Made by a program: the position numbers and the translations under genes. From assembly GCA_050943225.1 (NCBI GenBank), contig JBMNOT010000142.1, positions 1 through 5,401 on the forward strand: a stretch of DNA of 5,401 nt. The letters run 5' to 3'. The notes under the pieces are model-generated. The model was not told the origin of the DNA. It ran no database searches and saw only the letters and a list, made by a program, of their open reading frames with translations. This document shows positions 4,666-5,401 of the stretch, piece after piece; within the stretch, counting starts at the first letter, position 1, and each line of letters begins with the position of its first letter. Source of the stretch: SZUA-584 sp050943225 (GTDB taxonomy: Bacteria > Bacillota > Clostridia > Christensenellales > SZUA-584).

Positions 4666-5401
4666 ATGGCTTTATACACGATGAAGGAACTGCTGGCCGA
4701 CGCGCAGGCGCGCCGCTACGGCGTCGGCTTTTTCAATACGCCCAACCAGGAGATGCTGCTGGCGTGCATCGAGGTGGCGGAGGAGCGGCGTTCGCCCGTT
4801 ATTGTGGGCACGGCGGGAGTCGCTGCTCAGATACTCGGATTTCGACACCATCACACCGATGATGCTGGACGCGGCGAGGCGGACCAAAGTGCCTGTAGCG
4901 GTGCACCTGGACCATGCGTACAGCTTTGATTGCATCATGCGCGCGCTGCGCTGGGGCTTCGGCTCAGTGATGTACGACGGCTCGCGGTCCACATACGAGG
5001 AAAACGTGCGGATATCCGCCGACATCGCGCGGGTGGCCCATGCAATGGGCGTGGGGCTGGAGTGCGAGCTGGGCTGCGTGGGCGGCCTCGCGAACGGAGA
5101 CAACCGCGTGGACGAAAACGTGTATACCGACCCCGACATGGCGGCGTCCTTCGTGGAGCTGACGGACGCGGATTTCCTGGCGGTGTCCATCGGCACGGTG
5201 CATGGCGTCTATAAGCGAGCCCAGGCTGGACCTTGACCGCCTGGCGCAAATCCGCAAGCGCGTGGATGTGCCGCTGGTATTGCACGGCGGTTCGGGCCTC
5301 TCGCATGACGATTTCCGCGCCGTGATAGCGGGCGGCATAGTCAAAATTAACATTTATACCGATGTGATAACGGCAGGCAAGAAGGCGCGGGAGGACAATC
5401 T
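4666..5401 (+). pseudogene. fba: Class II fructose-bisphosphate (ketose-bisphosphate) aldolase, two frameshifts, 3' end beyond window
   Basis: Class II zinc aldolase, which splits fructose 1,6-bisphosphate (or a related ketose bisphosphate) into two trioses. The protein is readable only by changing frame twice. Frame 1 (4666 to about 4815) gives the N-terminus with GVGFFNTPNQEMLLACIEVA (19-38) and SPVIVGTA. An extra G in the GGG at 4815-4817 moves it to frame 2, ESLLRYSDFD to HGVYK. At about 5213-5217 it moves again, to PRLDLDRL onward. In the repaired protein VHLDHAYSFD places catalytic Asp82 and zinc ligand His83 at the positions known for the tagatose/fructose aldolases KbaY/GatY. His179 (GTVHG) and His207 (LHGGSG) are the other zinc ligands, and VKINIYTD (226-233) binds phosphate. 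About 245 of some 280 residues are in view. As written, translation from 4666 would run through an out-of-frame tail and stop at about 4929. With promoter, ribosome site and catalytic residues all kept, a very recent mutation or sequence errors are both possible. Substrate (fructose or tagatose) is not decidable. Confidence 0.88.

Noticed and set aside
4802..5236. Independent short gene starting at the ATG at 4802
   Set aside because: Its first residues are out of frame with the aldolase and no ribosome site precedes it; from ESLLRYSDF on it is simply the middle of the frameshifted aldolase.
1..5401. CRISPR array, tRNA or rRNA gene, insertion sequence
   Set aside because: No regularly spaced repeats, cloverleaf-like sequence, ribosomal RNA text, transposase motif or terminal inverted repeats were seen on reading both strands.

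Overview
The window is GC-rich bacterial DNA from an endospore-forming anaerobe, most likely a Clostridia-class Firmicute (inference). Two genes are spore-specific families: a GerA-type germinant receptor subunit and a lipoprotein with a GerM domain. A ferredoxin-dependent disulfide reductase fused to a rubredoxin-like domain fits an anaerobe that uses ferredoxin for thiol redox chemistry. The species cannot be named from this sequence.

Layout from left to right. (1) 1-876, minus: the N-terminal 292 residues of a GerA-family spore germination protein; the membrane part lies beyond the left edge. (2) 877-1139: divergent intergenic region with a tandem 10-bp repeat, a hairpin, and a probable sigma-A promoter that carries a 12-bp palindrome in its spacer. 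(3) 1140-1421 and 1424-1906, plus: a two-gene operon of a CGWC glutaredoxin/NrdH-like protein and a ferredoxin:thioredoxin reductase catalytic domain joined to a C-terminal rubredoxin-like domain. (4) 1907-2247: no secure gene, but coding-like traces in three successive frames and one open 78-codon frame. (5) 2248-3318, minus: lipoprotein with a C-terminal GerM domain. (6) 3319-3502: divergent intergenic region with an extended -10 sigma-A promoter. (7) 3503-4531, plus: class I (AroF/G/H-type) DAHP synthase, followed by an intrinsic terminator. (8) 4666 to the right edge, plus: class II fructose-bisphosphate-type aldolase with a very good promoter and Shine-Dalgarno site but two frameshifts.

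How the genes relate. The redox pair makes a plausible electron chain: ferredoxin to the Fe-S/disulfide reductase (perhaps through its rubredoxin domain), then to the small CGWC thiol carrier, then to an unseen target such as a ribonucleotide reductase. The two sporulation-linked genes share the minus strand but have separate start signals. DAHP synthase and the aldolase are separate metabolic units divided by a terminator. No RNA gene, CRISPR array or insertion sequence was seen.

The most interesting points are the reductase-rubredoxin fusion with a non-canonical third cysteine motif (CFC instead of CHC) and its pairing with a CGWC thiol carrier, and the twice-frameshifted aldolase whose flanking signals are intact.
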